Shown in pieces: positions 1 through 7,518 of a DNA stretch of 13,600 nucleotides; within the stretch, counting starts at the first letter, position 1; the number at the start of each line of letters is the position of its first letter. The notes under the pieces were generated by a model. It searched no databases. It was not told where the DNA came from and saw nothing but the letters and a program-made list of their open reading frames with translations. The position numbers and the translations under genes were made by a program. The stretch spans positions 1 to 13,600 of the forward strand of contig DASTKD010000254.1 in assembly GCA_035716135.1 (NCBI GenBank). Reading direction: 5' to 3'. Source of the DNA: CF-113 sp035716135 (lineage in GTDB: Bacteria > Chloroflexota > Ktedonobacteria > Ktedonobacterales > Ktedonobacteraceae).

Positions 1-17
1 GGCGCGTCAATCTGCAT
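1..17 (-). CDS. Start of a further minus-strand gene (partial)
   Basis: On the minus strand the stop of the preceding gene (30-32) is followed after 12 bases by an ATG at 17-15. The purine-rich stretch AGGTGAGG lies directly before it and could act as a ribosome binding site, although it sits close to the ATG. Only five codons (M Q I D A) are inside the window, so no function can be assigned. The tight spacing suggests it is the third gene of the operon that begins with the penicillin-binding protein. An in-frame GTG two codons upstream is an alternative start. The call rests on spacing and ribosome binding site alone. Confidence 0.3.
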
Positions 18-29
18 CCTCACCTGTAA

Positions 30-599
30 TTACTCCGAGGCGGTCGCGCCCACGACGAAAGCATCGACTTCGCCGATTTTGCCGCGCCAGTAGGGAACCT
101 TGATCTTGTGACCCGCGCTCATAATGGTCACGTCGCGCATATGGACATAGCGCGAGACGACGGGCAGCCCTTCGGGGCCGATCTCCGGCTGATCTCTGGG
201 CGGCACCAGCGCGATATAGTATTCGCGCAGCGCGTCCGCCGTTTCCGGCTCGTTTTCCCGGTGTAATTCTTCGTTCAGGTCAATGTAAAATTGAGCGTAG
301 CGCAGTGTGCTGACCATCACGCCAAATACCAGCAGACCGTGTATCTGGAGCATCATCTCGATCTCCAGGTCTTGCTGCTCCACCAGCCGCGCCCACATTT
401 GCAGCGCGAAATCCTGCTCACCATATTCCTTGAGCCACAGGTTGCGCCGCTCGATGCGCGTCAACGGGCGGAAAGGTGTCTCCTGAGCAGTCGTCCCTGT
501 GTTTGCCGGGGCTGATGAGGATTCTTCCTGCTCGACTTCCGATGTTTCATTGCCATTGAGCGCATCATGCTTGTCCGCCTGTTCGGATCTTTCGGCCAT
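30..599 (-). CDS. Hypothetical acidic protein, 189 aa
   Basis: I do not recognise this family. The first 45 or so residues are polar and rich in Glu, Ser, Thr and Asn, probably disordered. Residues about 47-115 look helical and amphipathic (LTRIERRNLWLKEYG and onward), with a mildly hydrophobic stretch IHGLLVFGVMVSTL that is weak as a membrane segment. The last 60 residues look like short beta strands. No signal peptide and no cysteines are seen. The start is well supported: GGGGAGAAA precedes the ATG with about ten bases of spacing. It lies 72 bases downstream of the penicillin-binding protein stop on the same strand, and another start follows 12 bases after its stop, so it is probably part of that operon and may be a cytoplasmic partner. 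That role is inference from position only. Confidence 0.75.
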   Translation of the reverse strand: MAERSEQADKHDALNGNETSEVEQEESSSAPANTGTTAQETPFRPLTRIERRNLWLKEYGEQDFALQMWARLVEQQDLEIEMMLQIHGLLVFGVMVSTLRYAQFYIDLNEELHRENEPETADALREYYIALVPPRDQPEIGPEGLPVVSRYVHMRDVTIMSAGHKIKVPYWRGKIGEVDAFVVGATASE

Positions 600-671
600 T
601 ACAACGTTTCTCCCCTGAGTTTCTGGTATGCTTTTAGCTGTCGTTCCTCTATTATCTCGATGTTGTCAACC

Positions 672-3047
672 TTAATTGGTGGGCGGCACACCTTGATTGT
701 TGGGCGGGAAACAGAATGGTGGACACGTCGTGGGCGGTCCTCCCGGCCCCGGCGGATTGGGGCAATTATCACCACCATCTCCATTATCACAGGGCTTTGG
801 TTTCGGCGGTGTATACGCGCCGTAGACGGTGGGCATGGTGCCTTGAATGAACCAGTCGGTGGTGGTTGGCTCGCCGGGATGGGGCAACAGGCCGGTTATG
901 GCGGAAACCGTTCCCAGTTGCACATCGGGCGGCTTGACGAAATCGTCAGGCGGGTAGTTATAGTACTGCGAGGCGTACTCCATCACATCATGCCAGATGG
1001 GGCCTGCGCCCGTGATACCAATCACGTTTTGCATCTCGCTATTATCGCTGTTGCCGGCCCACACTCCCACCGCCAGGTATGGCGTATAGCCCATTGTCCA
1101 GTTATCGCGGAAACTGTCGGTTGTGCCGGTTTTGGCGGCTGCCGGGCGATCCAGTTCGAGCGGGTTGCCGGGGAAGAACTCGTGATAGCGCGACTTCTTA
1201 TCGGAAAGGATGCTGCTCATGAGAAAAGCTACGTCGGGGCGCATAGCCTGCACGCCATGTGGATGCGCCGCGTCGTAGTTGTAGAGTACCTGCCCCTGAC
1301 TATTGGTGATTTCCAGAACAGAAGTTTGTGGCACGCGCACACCCTGATCGGCAAAGGTGGCATACGCGCCCGTGAGATGCAGCAGCGAAACCTCGGAGCC
1401 GCCAATTGCCATTGATGGGCCAAAATCCGAGGCCGGTTTACCGGAAAACTCGGTCAGACCCAGGCGCGCCGACATATTCAATACATTCGGGATACCCGTG
1501 TATTCGATGGCATCGATGGCGGGAATATTGATCGAGTTAGCGATAGCGTTGCGAATGGTCATGGGATAGTTACTGGCAAAGACGCCGCCGTAGTTTGCCG
1601 GTGTGTAATACTTGGGCGGGTTGTTAGACATCAGCGTCGGGTAAGTGGTCTGATGGTTCGGTAAAATCATGGCCGGATACCAGCCCATTTCAAAGGCCGT
1701 CGCATAGACGATGGGCTTGAAGGATGAGCCGGGTTGACGTAACGAGGTGGCGGAATTGAATTTGCCGCGCACCAGCGGCCCATTGTTGTTGTAATTGGCG
1801 CTGCCATTCATTGCCAGTATCTCGCCATTATACGGATTTTCGACGACAACGGCGGCATTATTTACATTATTCTGGGTATTTAATGGGCCATAACAGCCCA
1901 GATAGTTGTCACACGTCCTTTGATAGAGATGGCTGTACGTGATCTGCTCAACCTTCTTCTCTAAATTGAGGTCCAGCGTTGTGTAGATGTTGTAGCCACC
2001 GTCATACACGTTTTGCGAGCCAAGCAGAGGGTCCAGCACCGTATCAATGATATAGCGCACAAAGTGCGGGGCCTGCACATTTTGTAACGCGCTGTAGGAC
2101 TGGAACTTGAATTTCGCAGTTTCGGCCTGCGCCTGCTGCGCCTGCTGCGACGTAATATAATGCAGGTCGATCATCGACTGCAAAACGTATTGTTGCCTTT
2201 GCAGAGCGCCGCTCTTATTGACGATTGGATCATAAAAAGAAGGTGATTGCGGCAGGCCGGCCAGCAGGGATGCCTGAGCAAGGTCGAGTTGCGATGCGGC
2301 TGAGACGCAGGTGTTGTGCGTGCATTTCGGCTGGATGTTGAAAAAGTCCTGCGCGGCTGCCTCTATGCCATAGTTGAGATCGCCGTAAAAGACTGAATTC
2401 ACGTACATCTCCATGATCTTCCACTTGGGGTACTGCTGCGTGATGCCGTAAGCCAGCAGAGCCTCCTCGCCTTTGATCTGGAATGTGCGGGGTTGATTGA
2501 GGAAAAGCTGATTCTTGATAAGCTGCTGGGTAATCGTGCTTCCCCCTTCGACAACCGTGTGATATTGTATATCTGTAAGCGCGGCGCGTAACGTTCCCTG
2601 AATATCAACGCCTTGATTGTCCCAGAAAGTGCGATCTTCGGCAGCCACCGTCGCCTTTACCAGTAAAGGCGAAATGTCGTTATAATTGACATAGGTGCGA
2701 CGCCCATAGTTCGGGTTGTACAATTGAAAGAGCAGTTTCCCATTGCGGTCATAAATATGGGTGGTCTGAAAAGATTGATAGCTAGTAATATTATTCAAAA
2801 GCGGCAACTGGGACTGATAATAAGCGAATGCCGCGCCCGCGCTGCCCGCAAAGAGTGTCACTACCACCGCGCAGACCGTTAGCATAATGACCATCAAGCG
2901 TGGCGCGGCAGCCTCTACACGATTCTGACGCATATGCCGCCGTTTAATAAACATGACGCGGTTGATGCGCGTGCGGCGCGGAGTCGTATGTTGCGCTCCA
3001 TCCGGGGGCGGAAGCGGACCGGATACAGGTCTATTCATCACATCCAT
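672..3047 (-). CDS. Class A penicillin-binding protein (bifunctional transglycosylase/transpeptidase)
   Basis: This enzyme polymerises lipid II into glycan strands and cross-links the peptides at the outer face of the membrane. With the start at 3047 it has 791 residues. It has a basic, Pro-rich cytoplasmic N-terminus, one membrane anchor (about 51-76), and a GT51 domain with catalytic Glu137 (EDRTFW) and GGSTITQQ at 168-175. The transpeptidase domain has the SxxK nucleophile at Ser441 (SSFK), SxN at 505-507 (SIN) and KTG at 639-641. All key residues are present, so it should be active. The ORF is open to 3146, but the ATG at 3047 has AGGAA seven bases upstream, whereas the upstream ATG has no ribosome binding site. 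The last 45 residues form a Pro/Gly/Asn-rich tail with four cysteines. Further Cys pairs occur at 242/247 and 379/385; these could form extracellular disulfides. It is the first gene of a probable operon. Confidence 0.95.
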   Translation of the reverse strand: MDVMNRPVSGPLPPPDGAQHTTPRRTRINRVMFIKRRHMRQNRVEAAAPRLMVIMLTVCAVVVTLFAGSAGAAFAYYQSQLPLLNNITSYQSFQTTHIYDRNGKLLFQLYNPNYGRRTYVNYNDISPLLVKATVAAEDRTFWDNQGVDIQGTLRAALTDIQYHTVVEGGSTITQQLIKNQLFLNQPRTFQIKGEEALLAYGITQQYPKWKIMEMYVNSVFYGDLNYGIEAAAQDFFNIQPKCTHNTCVSAASQLDLAQASLLAGLPQSPSFYDPIVNKSGALQRQQYVLQSMIDLHYITSQQAQQAQAETAKFKFQSYSALQNVQAPHFVRYIIDTVLDPLLGSQNVYDGGYNIYTTLDLNLEKKVEQITYSHLYQRTCDNYLGCYGPLNTQNNVNNAAVVVENPYNGEILAMNGSANYNNNGPLVRGKFNSATSLRQPGSSFKPIVYATAFEMGWYPAMILPNHQTTYPTLMSNNPPKYYTPANYGGVFASNYPMTIRNAIANSINIPAIDAIEYTGIPNVLNMSARLGLTEFSGKPASDFGPSMAIGGSEVSLLHLTGAYATFADQGVRVPQTSVLEITNSQGQVLYNYDAAHPHGVQAMRPDVAFLMSSILSDKKSRYHEFFPGNPLELDRPAAAKTGTTDSFRDNWTMGYTPYLAVGVWAGNSDNSEMQNVIGITGAGPIWHDVMEYASQYYNYPPDDFVKPPDVQLGTVSAITGLLPHPGEPTTTDWFIQGTMPTVYGAYTPPKPKPCDNGDGGDNCPNPPGPGGPPTTCPPFCFPPNNQGVPPTN

Positions 3048-3092
3048 AGATAGTTTCCTGCCTGTTAGTTGTCTAGAAGGTATCCAACTTGT

Positions 3093-3098
3093 ATCATA
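3093..3098 (-). promoter_or_regulatory. Candidate -10 element for the penicillin-binding protein gene
   Basis: The minus strand reads TATGAT here, one mismatch from the -10 consensus. It would start transcription about 40 bases before the chosen ATG at 3047. No convincing -35 hexamer lies at the right distance, so this is a weak prediction. It would also place the upstream ATG at 3146 outside the transcript, in agreement with the chosen start. Confidence 0.3.
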
Positions 3099-3284
3099 AC
3101 ACACCAGTTGATCGAACCTTGACTTATACCGGCTCGACAGGTACATTTGGTATAGGGCATGGTTAAGATTGTACCGTCTTCGCAGAGGTTATCTCTTTAC
3201 TATAACGTTCTGTTACCCCGCGATGTTTCGCCTCCGGGTAATCAGGGCAGTGGCAGAGGCGCCCTTTTACCGCAAGATGGGAAA

Positions 3285-3354
3285 TGTCATTCTGAGCGCA
3301 GCGAAGAATCTGTGCTTGCTCTACGAGGGATTCTTCGCTGCGCTCAGAATGACA
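3285..3354. repeat. Dispersed palindromic repeat, copy 1
   Basis: Two perfectly complementary 26-base arms (3285-3310 and 3329-3354) flank an 18-base loop. The arm core is CATTCTGAGCGCAGCGAAG. A second copy of the same arm sequence lies at 7410-7485 with a different loop. Such a sequence can form a long hairpin in DNA or RNA. It is likely a REP- or MITE-like dispersed element; the arms carry no coding potential of their own. Confidence 0.9.
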
Positions 3355-3513
3355 AACAACGCGACGAATGACAGGCAAAGCGACGAATGACGGGCGAGAC
3401 GGCGTCCTGCCTGTGCGCGAATTGCAACTCTTGTACCGGCGATTCGTAATTGATAGTAGAGGGTTCCATCTAAGCGCCTGTCAATGTCCCTACGAGGGGC
3501 AAAGGAGACCATT

Positions 3514-4170
3514 GTGAGTCAACAAGAATTCGCTCCTGGGCCGCAATCAGAAAAGCCTGAGAACGAAGAAGAAATATATAAACCGCATTATCCATATTCC
3601 TGGTCCGGCAATGCCGATCCAAAGGCCGCGCCGCGCGACGAGCCGCCCTCGACCTATGAATATAATCCTGACGCCATGATTCAAGGCTATCAGGCTCAGG
3701 ATGTAGCGGATCAGCAACAACAGCAGGCAGGCGCGAACCCTTATGAATACCAGCCCCCTGCTCAGGAGCAGCTACCGCCCCCATACCAGTATAATCCGTA
3801 TAGCGACGATGCCGCTAATACCTACGAACAGGGTTACAATCCGTATAATAACAACGCTCAGGTCACGCCGGGACCCGGTTTCAATCCATATACGAACACG
3901 CAGAACAACCAGGGGCAAGTGCCGCACTGGGCGCGCCCGCAGCCAAATCAGCCGCGCGGTTTCCGTTTTGGCTGGATCATCCTGGCCCTGATCTTCATTT
4001 CTATGAGTTCGGGCGCTATGAGGTTCTTCTTCTGGGATTTTGGACACTCTTTCGGGTTCATTTTCCTGCCTATTATCGCGCTGATGATCGTCGCCACCGT
4101 TATCAGCCGCGCCCTGTGGGGTGGTAATCGGCGCGGTGGAAGGCGTCGCGGCGGTCCCTGGGGCTGGTAA
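3514..4170 (+). CDS. Tyr/Asn/Pro/Gln-rich protein with two C-terminal membrane segments
   Basis: Function unknown. With the GTG start the protein has 218 residues. The first 140 or so are low-complexity and probably disordered, with recurring Tyr-Asn-Pro motifs (YEYNPD, NPYEYQPP, YQYNPYSD, GYNPYNNN, GFNPYTNT) and a run of five Gln. Two hydrophobic segments follow: WIILALIFISMSSGAMRFFF, and IFLPIIALMIVATVI after a short aromatic loop. The end is a short Gly/Arg-rich basic tail (GGNRRGGRRRGGPWGW). GTG at 3514 is chosen because GGAG (3504-3507) lies six bases upstream; an in-frame ATG at 3484 has no ribosome binding site. Two closely spaced membrane segments suggest a hairpin with both termini on the same side, with the basic tail probably cytoplasmic. 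It precedes rsmA on the same strand by about 73 bases. The repeats suggest a multivalent scaffold, but this is inference. Confidence 0.8.
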   Translation: MSQQEFAPGPQSEKPENEEEIYKPHYPYSWSGNADPKAAPRDEPPSTYEYNPDAMIQGYQAQDVADQQQQQAGANPYEYQPPAQEQLPPPYQYNPYSDDAANTYEQGYNPYNNNAQVTPGPGFNPYTNTQNNQGQVPHWARPQPNQPRGFRFGWIILALIFISMSSGAMRFFFWDFGHSFGFIFLPIIALMIVATVISRALWGGNRRGGRRRGGPWGW

Positions 4171-4209
4171 GCATAGGGATTTGCAACGAATCGCATTCCA
4201 CAACGTCAG

Positions 4210-4215
4210 TATACT
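4210..4215 (+). promoter_or_regulatory. Candidate -10 element before rsmA
   Basis: TATACT matches the -10 consensus at five of six positions and lies 29 bases before the TTG chosen as rsmA start. TTGCAA at 4181-4186 is 23 bases upstream, too far for a standard -35. If used, the transcript would begin near 4222 with a very short leader. Weak prediction. Confidence 0.25.
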
Positions 4216-4243
4216 TAGAAAATGTGGAGAGTTGAGCGAACCA

Positions 4244-5116
4244 TTGACCGATATTGAAGCGCGTCCTACAGGGGCGCGCGATGCAATAGACCTGACCGAT
4301 ATTTACGAATTGCGTAACCTGCTGCACGCGCACGGTATGCGCCCCAATAAATCCTTCGGGCAGAACTTTCTCATCGACCGCTCCGTGTTAGAGCGCATGG
4401 TTGAAGCTGCCGAAATTGAGCCAGACGACCAGGTGCTGGAATTGGGCGCGGGTACGGGCGTCTTGACGCGCGAACTGGCCCGGCGTGCCCGGCGTGTCGT
4501 CGCCGTCGAGCTTGAGCGCGATATGCTTATCCTGCTCGAAAAAACGGTGGGAGCATTACCGAATGTAGAGTTGCTGGCGCGTAACTTGCTCTATCTCGAC
4601 CCGCGCGACGTTTTCGCGCAAGAGCCATACAAGCTGGTAGCCAATTTGCCCTATTATATTACCGCGCCGACCTTCAGGCACTTTTTGGAAAGCGCGAACA
4701 AACCACGTTTGTTAGTAGTAATGGTGCAATATGAAGTGGCGCAGCGTATGGTAGCTGGTCCTGGCGATATGAGCCTGTTAGGTGTAAGCGTACAGTTTTA
4801 CGGCCAGCCGCGCATCGTGGCGCGCGTGCCAGCGCGCGCTTTCTATCCCGCGCCAAAGGTGGACTCGGCTATCTTGCGCGTCGATGTGCATGAGCAGGTT
4901 CCGTTAGCGCAAATGGAACGCGACGGCTTCTTTCGCGTTGTGCAGGCCGGTTTCGCCGAGCGGCGCAAGCAGCTACACAATTCGCTCACGCACCACCTGC
5001 ACCGTAAAAATGAAGAGGTGCGTGCCTGCCTGGCAGCAGCCAACATCGACCCCTGCCGCCGCGCCGAAACACTGAGCATCGACGAATGGTTGCAATTGTG
5101 GGAGAAGATAAAGTAA
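4244..5116 (+). CDS. rsmA: 16S rRNA (adenine1518-N6/adenine1519-N6)-dimethyltransferase RsmA (KsgA)
   Basis: This S-adenosylmethionine-dependent enzyme dimethylates two adjacent adenines in the 3' hairpin of 16S rRNA late in small-subunit assembly. From the TTG at 4244 it has 290 residues, normal for the family. Visible motifs are KSFGQNFLID near residue 36, SAM motif I ELGAGTG at 66-72, the acidic residue of VAVE at 89, the catalytic NLPY at 134-137, MVQYEVAQRM, and FYPAPKVDSAIL. The C-terminal helical domain is complete. The start is uncertain. No in-frame ATG exists between an implausible one at 4121 (inside the upstream gene) and one at residue 32 that would cut the conserved N-terminus too close. 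TTG at 4232 and TTG at 4244 are the candidates; GGAG at 4226-4229 lies 2 and 14 bases before them, neither ideal. The kinase gene starts 18 bases after its stop, implying co-transcription. Confidence 0.95.
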   Translation: MTDIEARPTGARDAIDLTDIYELRNLLHAHGMRPNKSFGQNFLIDRSVLERMVEAAEIEPDDQVLELGAGTGVLTRELARRARRVVAVELERDMLILLEKTVGALPNVELLARNLLYLDPRDVFAQEPYKLVANLPYYITAPTFRHFLESANKPRLLVVMVQYEVAQRMVAGPGDMSLLGVSVQFYGQPRIVARVPARAFYPAPKVDSAILRVDVHEQVPLAQMERDGFFRVVQAGFAERRKQLHNSLTHHLHRKNEEVRACLAAANIDPCRRAETLSIDEWLQLWEKIK

Positions 5117-5134
5117 TATTGGATTTGAAATCAT

Positions 5135-7375
5135 ATGGAAAATGCAGAAACTCAAGAAGATCAAGTACAGGAAGATCAAATAGCTGAAGAGACGGAGCAA
5201 ACGCAGCTTGCGCCTGCCCAGAGCCAGGAGACGCCCGAAACACTGATTGCGGAGGCAAAAACGGAAGAAGGCGAGGCTACAACCGGGCAGGAAGTGTTTT
5301 GTGATGCCTGTGGAGCGGCCAACCCGCCCACTGCGCGATACTGCCAGCACTGCGCTTCGCTGATGCCCTTTCGCCATACCACCGGTATGCTTGTGGGGCC
5401 AGTTTTGCTCGCCAACCGCTATCAACTCGTGAGTTGTATCGGGCAGGGCGGCATGGGCGCGGTTTACAAAGCGGCGGATACGAAATTCAACAATCGCTCT
5501 GTTGCCATCAAAGAAATGAGTACTTCGGGGCTACCGTCTGCTCGTTTGCAGGAGGCCGAGGAAGCATTTGAACGTGAAGCGCATTTGCTGGCTGATCTGC
5601 TGCATCCCAACCTGCCGCGCATTTACGAACATTTCGCGGAAAATGATCGCTCTTACCTGGTGATGGACTTTATCGACGGGCAAACGCTGGAAGAGTACCT
5701 GACGAAAATCGGTGGCGGGCCTCTGCCACTTGACCAGGTCATGAAATGGGCTGTACAGCTCTGCGACGTATTGAGCTACCTGCATTCTCACCAGCCGCCC
5801 ATCGTCTTCCGCGACCTCAAACCCGCCAACGTGATGATCGATGATAGCGGGCATATTTATCTGATTGACTTCGGTATTGCGCGCATCTTCAAACCGGGCA
5901 AGCAACACGATACGGTAGCGCTGGGATCGCCGGGCTATGCCGCGCCCGAACAATATGGCAAGGCGCAAAGCACGCCGCGCTCCGATATATATAGCCTGGG
6001 CGCGCTGCTGCATTATCTCTTGACGGGGGCCGATCCCAGCGAGCAGCCGTTTTTCTTTCGTCCCGCGTCGCAGCTCAACCCGGCGGTCAATCCCTCGCTC
6101 GAACTGTTGTTGAAACAAATGCTGGAGATGGATAGCGAGCGCAGACCGGTCAGCGCCCAGGCCGTCTTGCAGGCATTAGAGCAAGCTGTCGCCAGCAAAA
6201 TGACTCCGGCCAATCTGGCAAGCACGATAACTACCAGTACATACGCGACCACCGATCCAGTACTTAGCGAGGCATACCGCGCCTACACGCAGAAAAACCT
6301 GGATGAGGCCATCAGACTGTATAGCCGGGCGTTGCAAAACAACAACAAAAGCCCACTTGCCTGGCAGGGCTACGGCTTGACGCAGGGATCACGCCAGCAA
6401 CACCAGGACGCGCTAACCTCGTTTGAACGCGCCCTGCAACTCGATCCCACGCTTATCGCCTCGTGGAATGGCAAAGGCACAGCCTTGAGTCGTTTGCGGC
6501 GTCATCAGGAGGCCCTGGTCTCCTTTGAACGCGCCATTGAACTTGATCCGAATAATGCCGCTTCCTGGAATGGCAAGGGCGCGACACTTAACGCGCTGGG
6601 CCGAACCTCGCAGGCGCTGGATGCATTTGAAATGGCCCTGCGCCTCGATCCTCGCCTGGTGCAAGCATGGAATAACAAAGGGCTGGTACTCAATGAAACC
6701 GGTCGCTACCGTGAGGCTCAGAAAGCTTTCGACGAATCGCTTGACCTGGACAGGAATAATGCGCACGCGCTCTTTGGCAAAGCTCAGGCGCTCTACGCTC
6801 AGCGCAGATTGAAGCAGGGTCTGCAATACTTCGATATGGCCTTGCGCGTCGATGACACCTTTGCTGAAGCCTGGAGCAGGCGCGGCAACGTGCTGGACGA
6901 ACTGGGCGACTATAACGCGGCTCTGAACTCCTACGACCGCGCCCTGCGGCTCAATTCCCGCCTCGCTTCTGCCTGGAACGGCAAAGGCGGCGTCTTGCGC
7001 CAGCTTGGGCAGCCCTATGAAGCCCTCAAAGCCTACAATTATGCTCTTGACATCGATCCAAATTACGCGCTGGCCTGGAATGGCAAAGGCAATGCTCACT
7101 ATGCCCTGGGCAACTTCAGCGAGGCCCTGGCTGCCTATCAACGCGCTTTGCAGCTCAATCCGCGCTTAACTACCGCCTGGCATAATCAGTCGTTGGTCCT
7201 CAACCGCCTGGGTCGTTACGACCAGGCCCTGCGCTCGGCCAATGAAGCTATCCGCCTGAGCCAGAACGATCCCGACCCCTGGCTGCGCAAGGCCGAAGCC
7301 CTCAGAGCGTTGCGGCGTGGCAAAGAAGCCCGCGCCGCCGAAGAGCGAGCCGCCTACCTGCGCCACAATCCATGA
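5135..7375 (+). CDS. Soluble Ser/Thr protein kinase with N-terminal zinc ribbon and C-terminal TPR array
   Basis: A 746-residue predicted cytoplasmic kinase. The first 50 residues are Glu/Gln-rich. A zinc ribbon follows (Cys56, 59, 70, 73; CxxC-x10-CxxC). The Hanks-type kinase domain (about 95-350) has G-loop IGQGGMGAVYKA at 102-113, Lys126 in VAIK, helix-C Glu148, FRDLKPAN at 225-232 with catalytic Asp227 and Phe where His is usual, DFG at 245-247, and AAPE at 269-272. All catalytic residues are present. Residues about 376-745 form ten or so TPRs of exactly 34 residues, likely for protein binding. No membrane segment is seen, unlike PknB-type kinases. The ATG lies 18 bases after the rsmA stop with only a weak GGA upstream, so translation may depend on rsmA. 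Substrate unknown; the position suggests a link to ribosome maturation, which is inference. Confidence 0.95.
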   Translation: MENAETQEDQVQEDQIAEETEQTQLAPAQSQETPETLIAEAKTEEGEATTGQEVFCDACGAANPPTARYCQHCASLMPFRHTTGMLVGPVLLANRYQLVSCIGQGGMGAVYKAADTKFNNRSVAIKEMSTSGLPSARLQEAEEAFEREAHLLADLLHPNLPRIYEHFAENDRSYLVMDFIDGQTLEEYLTKIGGGPLPLDQVMKWAVQLCDVLSYLHSHQPPIVFRDLKPANVMIDDSGHIYLIDFGIARIFKPGKQHDTVALGSPGYAAPEQYGKAQSTPRSDIYSLGALLHYLLTGADPSEQPFFFRPASQLNPAVNPSLELLLKQMLEMDSERRPVSAQAVLQALEQAVASKMTPANLASTITTSTYATTDPVLSEAYRAYTQKNLDEAIRLYSRALQNNNKSPLAWQGYGLTQGSRQQHQDALTSFERALQLDPTLIASWNGKGTALSRLRRHQEALVSFERAIELDPNNAASWNGKGATLNALGRTSQALDAFEMALRLDPRLVQAWNNKGLVLNETGRYREAQKAFDESLDLDRNNAHALFGKAQALYAQRRLKQGLQYFDMALRVDDTFAEAWSRRGNVLDELGDYNAALNSYDRALRLNSRLASAWNGKGGVLRQLGQPYEALKAYNYALDIDPNYALAWNGKGNAHYALGNFSEALAAYQRALQLNPRLTTAWHNQSLVLNRLGRYDQALRSANEAIRLSQNDPDPWLRKAEALRALRRGKEARAAEERAAYLRHNP
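6260..7366 (+). repeat. TPR-coding repeat array, 102-base period
   Basis: This part of the kinase gene encodes tandem 34-residue TPR units. A Trp stands at protein positions 410, 444, 478, 512, 580, 614, 648, 682 and 716, each a multiple of 34 apart; position 546 has Leu instead. The Trp is usually followed by NGKG, and the motifs FERAL and LDP recur in phase. Regularity without any insertion suggests a continuous superhelix grown by unit duplication. Confidence 0.9.
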
Positions 7376-7409
7376 TATGTAGTGTTCTGTCAAGCCTCAT
7401 TGAACTCCT

Positions 7410-7485
7410 TTGGCTGTCATTCTGAGCGCAGCGAAGAATCTCCCGCCGCCTTGAGATTCTTCGCTGCGCTCAGAATGACAGCCAA
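7410..7485. repeat. Dispersed palindromic repeat, copy 2, between convergent genes
   Basis: Perfectly complementary 33-base arms (7410-7442 and 7453-7485) flank a 10-base loop. The inner 26 bases of each arm are the sequence of the copy at 3285-3354, but the pairing extends further on both sides here. It sits between the convergent kinase and cupin genes, where its transcript would form a very stable hairpin from either side. No U-run follows on either strand, so it is not a standard intrinsic terminator, though it could still block read-through or protect 3' ends. Confidence 0.9.
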
Positions 7486-7518
7486 GACGGCTTCATCACG
7501 CCCCTCAAACATGATCTT

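Larger units (their letters stand above)
3048..3513. other. Divergent intergenic region
   Basis: This 466-base stretch separates the divergent penicillin-binding protein and YNPY-protein genes. It holds the candidate -10 at 3093-3098, the long palindrome at 3285-3354, and just after it two direct copies of GCGACGAATGAC (3361-3372 and 3380-3391, 19-base period). The right end has an AT-richer stretch around 3421-3460, with TTGCAA and TTGTAC as possible -35 hexamers but no clear -10. Short reading frames here, encoding peptides with HSERSEES, come from the palindrome and are not credible genes. No tRNA or riboswitch was recognised. Confidence 0.6.

Noticed and set aside
567..1415. 282-residue plus-strand open frame
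   Set aside because: It is antisense to the 3' part of the penicillin-binding protein gene and the start of the next gene, lacks a ribosome binding site, and shows no recognisable domain.
3048..3146. Longer N-terminus of the penicillin-binding protein from the ATG at 3146
   Set aside because: No ribosome binding site precedes it, and a good -10 and the AGGAA site both favour the start at 3047.
3163..3378. Short open frames on both strands encoding HSERSEES-type peptides
   Set aside because: They are translations of the palindromic repeat arms, a known source of false gene calls, and are not conserved proteins.
4121..4243. Upstream ATG for rsmA at 4121
   Set aside because: It overlaps the preceding gene by 50 bases, and the added N-terminal residues do not resemble the family; a later TTG fits the usual length.
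5531..6118. 195-residue minus-strand open frame
   Set aside because: It lies antisense inside the kinase domain of the soluble kinase, whose catalytic motifs clearly define the coding strand.
6413..7141. 242-residue minus-strand open frame with internal periodicity
   Set aside because: The periodicity mirrors the TPR-coding repeats on the other strand; it is a shadow of the kinase gene.
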